Part shown: one piece after another, positions 62,043-64,000 of the stretch
Layout of the letters: each line of letters begins with the position of its first letter
Numbering within the stretch: position 1 is the stretch's first letter
Assembly (NCBI GenBank): GCA_030682255.1
Contig: JAUXOK010000010.1
Location: forward strand, 124,001-188,000
Direction: 5' to 3'
DNA from: Bacteroidota bacterium
GTDB lineage: Bacteria; Bacteroidota; Bacteroidia; NS11-12g; UBA955
DNA length: 64,000 bases
Notes under the pieces: generated by a model
The model's database searches: none
Told to the model about the DNA's origin: nothing
What the model saw: the letters and a program-made list of their open reading frames with translations, nothing else
Translations under genes and position numbers: made by a program

Positions 62043-63377
62043 TTATAGTTCTATAATTTGCTTTTTACTTAAATTATTTGTGAAACTATCAGAGTTGCTT
62101 GTTAAAATTATTTGTGTATCACCTTTAAGAGTGATTAAAATTTCGTTTAGTAAATTTTGCCAATTTGGATGAATCCCAATTTCGGGCTCATCAATCAATA
62201 ATATACCTGAGTCAGGTTTAACAATTTCTTTTAAGAAAACAAGTTGAATGATAATTGCAATGATGTGGCATTCACCATCTGATAATTCAAAAATACTACC
62301 TTTTTTATTATTTAAATGTTCAATCAGTATTTCGCCATTAGATGATATTGCAAGCTTTCTATTTAGTTTTTCTAGAAAATTATTGGTATATTTGATTATT
62401 TCATCAATAGGTTCATAGAATTTCTTTTTTTCATTTTTAAAAGCCAAATTAAATTGAATCATTTGGTTGAATCTTTTTAACTGCGGCTGATTGTAAAGCC
62501 ATTGTTGATATAAAATGAGATTTTCAGAATCTAATGATTTTTTCTTTTTACTTCTCTCGTTTTCTAAAACTTTGTTTTGTATGCCTTCAAGTTGATTGAA
62601 AAAATTATTAACATGGTCAATAAAACCTTGTAGATTTAAGTTTTCAAATGCTTCTAATGCTTGTTCTCTTTTGTGTTTTAATGCTTCGTGGTCCTCAATA
62701 AATTCTAATTCTTGATCTTTAAAAAAATCAAAAGAGTTTAAAATTAAATTGTTTTTAAATTCTTGATTTATAATAGGCTTCTTAGCCTCTAGCATTAAGC
62801 AATTTTTTTCTATATGTTGAACTAAAATATACAAAGAGTCTTGTGCATTTCTTAGTGCATTGTACATACTGTGTTCTTTAGGGAAATTCTTATAAAGTCT
62901 GTTTAGTATATATTGATTTTTGTTGATTAGAGAATTTTCGCCACAAAATAAAGATCTATTGGTATCGATATAAAAAGGCGTGTTTAATTGCTTTATTTTT
63001 CTTATAACTTCTTGTGTTTCAAATAGATTTTTTGATTCATCCCATTTGATGTCATTTTCGTTTTGTTTGGTGAGTTTGCCAATTATTGGATTCTGATTTT
63101 GATGAATAAGAAAGATGTTGCAATTATTATCATCTTGTTTTTCGTATATGATTTGAAATGTTTTGCCTGAAGAAAGTAATCCATTTATCTCAATTCTATC
63201 AAATAAAATGTTGTTTAATGTTTTGTAACTAGGAGATAAAAAAGAGTTAATAGTTTTTAAGAGAGTTGTTTTTCCACTTCCATTTTCTCCCTTAATAACA
63301 CTTAAGCTATTGTTGAAATGAATATCATAGTTTAAAAAACCATGAATATTTGCGGCTTTAAAGTTCTCCAATTTCAT
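62043..63377 (-). CDS. AAA-family ATPase with ABC-type motifs (AAA_21/OLD-like)
   Basis: 444 residues. Walker A VIKGENGSGKTTLL (about 28-41), ABC signature FELSDGECHIIAI (about 376-388), Walker B GILLIDEPEIGIHPNWQ (about 402-418). A long helical middle (about 200-320) fits a coiled-coil arm. The switch position after Walker B reads ILTSNSDSF, where most relatives have THSP, so the histidine is replaced by asparagine. Relatives act in DNA repair or in defence together with a nuclease or nuclease domain; none is fused or adjacent here. Function unknown. Confidence 0.8.
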   Translation of the reverse strand: MKLENFKAANIHGFLNYDIHFNNSLSVIKGENGSGKTTLLKTINSFLSPSYKTLNNILFDRIEINGLLSSGKTFQIIYEKQDDNNCNIFLIHQNQNPIIGKLTKQNENDIKWDESKNLFETQEVIRKIKQLNTPFYIDTNRSLFCGENSLINKNQYILNRLYKNFPKEHSMYNALRNAQDSLYILVQHIEKNCLMLEAKKPIINQEFKNNLILNSFDFFKDQELEFIEDHEALKHKREQALEAFENLNLQGFIDHVNNFFNQLEGIQNKVLENERSKKKKSLDSENLILYQQWLYNQPQLKRFNQMIQFNLAFKNEKKKFYEPIDEIIKYTNNFLEKLNRKLAISSNGEILIEHLNNKKGSIFELSDGECHIIAIIIQLVFLKEIVKPDSGILLIDEPEIGIHPNWQNLLNEILITLKGDTQIILTSNSDSFTNNLSKKQIIEL

Positions 63378-63425
63378 AATTCAAAGTATAGTATTAAATA
63401 CTCATTTGTAACTTAGTTAGTTGGG

Positions 63426-63433
63426 CAAAAATA
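63426..63433 (-). promoter_or_regulatory. -7 box TATTTTTG upstream of the AAA ATPase
   Basis: Exact TAnnTTTG on the minus strand, 48 nt before ATG 63377. It overlaps a perfect 9-bp inverted repeat AAATAAGTA/TACTTATTT (63429-63450), a possible regulator site. Confidence 0.45.
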
Positions 63434-63567
63434 AGTAAAAATACTTATTTAGCAAGAAATTTTTAAAAAAAGTGAATAAGCAAAAGAAGTCAGCTGTGTT
63501 AAATTTTTGATTTAAGCAACAAAATAGCTGTATAGACTTTCAATTAAGTCATTCTTTGATAGTCGAA

Positions 63568-64000
63568 TTACTCTAAAACTACTTGGATTGTATGCCCTAA
63601 AATTTGTTTTAATAGAATATTTTTAGATAAATATGGTTGAGGTAATTGATATTCATCTTTTGAATTATAAATAGTTAATAAAACGCAGTTTTCATTTTTT
63701 GTCACATTAAAATCATGACTTAATTCTGAAATCAAATCATTGATTTTGTTTTCTTTTGAATCGCAGCAAGCCGAAAAACTGATCGCTGAATTTTGCATCA
63801 CGTTGATTCTTACTTTGTGTTTGGCAAATATTTCAAAGATATTACTTAAATTGTCTTCAGCAATAAAAGAAAAATTACGAGTTGAAATAGAAATTAATGT
63901 TTGTTGTTCTTTGATAATATAACATTCATTATGTAAACTACCTGATTCATTATTTACGGTAGTTCCTTTGTCATTTGTATTTAAAAACGAATTGACATAC
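63568..64000 (-). CDS. Aspartate kinase, C-terminal part (continues beyond window)
   Basis: About 143 residues in a frame open to the window end. The edge reads YVNSFLNTNDKGTTVNNE, matching the linker of aspartokinases, followed by two ACT domains: LISISTRNFSFIAEDNLSNI and FAKHKVRINVMQNSAISFS, then VLLTIYNSKDEYQLPQPYL. The kinase catalytic domain lies outside. The enzyme phosphorylates aspartate for lysine, threonine and methionine synthesis; the ACT domains mediate feedback control. The fragment ends without a fused homoserine dehydrogenase, so it is a stand-alone aspartokinase. Confidence 0.85.
   Translation of the reverse strand, partial: YVNSFLNTNDKGTTVNNESGSLHNECYIIKEQQTLISISTRNFSFIAEDNLSNIFEIFAKHKVRINVMQNSAISFSACCDSKENKINDLISELSHDFNVTKNENCVLLTIYNSKDEYQLPQPYLSKNILLKQILGHTIQVVLE

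Noticed and set aside
63568-63801. A separate 77-residue gene at the right edge
   Set aside because: The frame stays open to the window end and upstream residues continue the aspartokinase ACT domains, so the methionine at 63801 is internal.
1-64000. tRNA, rRNA, CRISPR, insertion sequence or prophage
   Set aside because: I read the intergenic regions on both strands and saw no cloverleaf, regular spacer-repeat array or transposase or phage structural gene.

Overview
The window is AT-rich chromosomal DNA from a member of the phylum Bacteroidota. The support is consistent: a gliding-motility/type B C-terminal sorting domain (first gene), two type A T9SS sorting domains, SusC/HmuR-type TonB receptors paired with lipoproteins, DUF4249-like and DUF2480-like proteins, no clear Shine-Dalgarno sequences, and the Bacteroidota promoter element TAnnTTTG in front of nearly every transcription unit. 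I cannot place it below phylum. There are no rRNA or tRNA genes, CRISPR arrays or insertion sequences.

Layout. 1-3.2 kb: the 3' part of a large PKD-repeat surface protein exported by T9SS. 3.2-7.1 kb (minus): the proton-translocating transhydrogenase operon pntA1-pntA2-pntB, split by a four-helix-bundle gene inside a perfect 22-bp inverted repeat. 7.1-10.5 kb: an unlisted 59-codon membrane protein, a polytopic membrane protein, alanine dehydrogenase and a cytochrome b5-like protein. 10.5-16.8 kb: a two-component system followed by HmuY-like, TonB receptor and HmuY-like genes, probably a haem or metal uptake operon. 16.9-25.7 kb: nrnA, an FKBP lipoprotein, rfbB, rfbA, and a Wza/Wzc/CpsB polysaccharide export set. 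25.8-31.6 kb: a UvrD-type helicase-nuclease and ftsK. 31.6-40.0 kb: an accessory block between ftsK and lolA with a 65-residue protein, a frameshifted secreted protein, a DUF4143 ATPase bracketed by 64-bp direct repeats, an XRE repressor with tandem operators, and a lipoprotein/DUF4249-like/TonB receptor operon. 40.1-48 kb: lolA, trhO, a YdeI/DUF1905 protein, aspS, a lipoprotein, era and rlmN. 48-54 kb: a ChaN-like protein, an MbnP-like protein with two di-haem MbnH-like peroxidases, NhaD, DUF2480. 54.1-60.5 kb: an operon of two SGNH hydrolases, an MBOAT acyltransferase and two glycosyltransferases, probably for O-acylation of a surface glycan. 60.5-64 kb (minus): lhgO, a LapA-domain protein, a lone AAA ATPase, and the C-terminal part of aspartate kinase.

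The genes build a picture of an aerobic cell-surface-oriented bacterium: T9SS export, TonB uptake, polysaccharide synthesis and acylation, copper/haem handling. The most unusual signals are non-coding. Many start codons sit only 3-9 nt after the -7 promoter box, which implies leaderless mRNAs. A dispersed element with terminus TAATACC supplies the stop codon of three unrelated genes. The DUF4143 gene has duplicated operator DNA on both sides. The XRE gene and its divergent operon share two helically phased operators.
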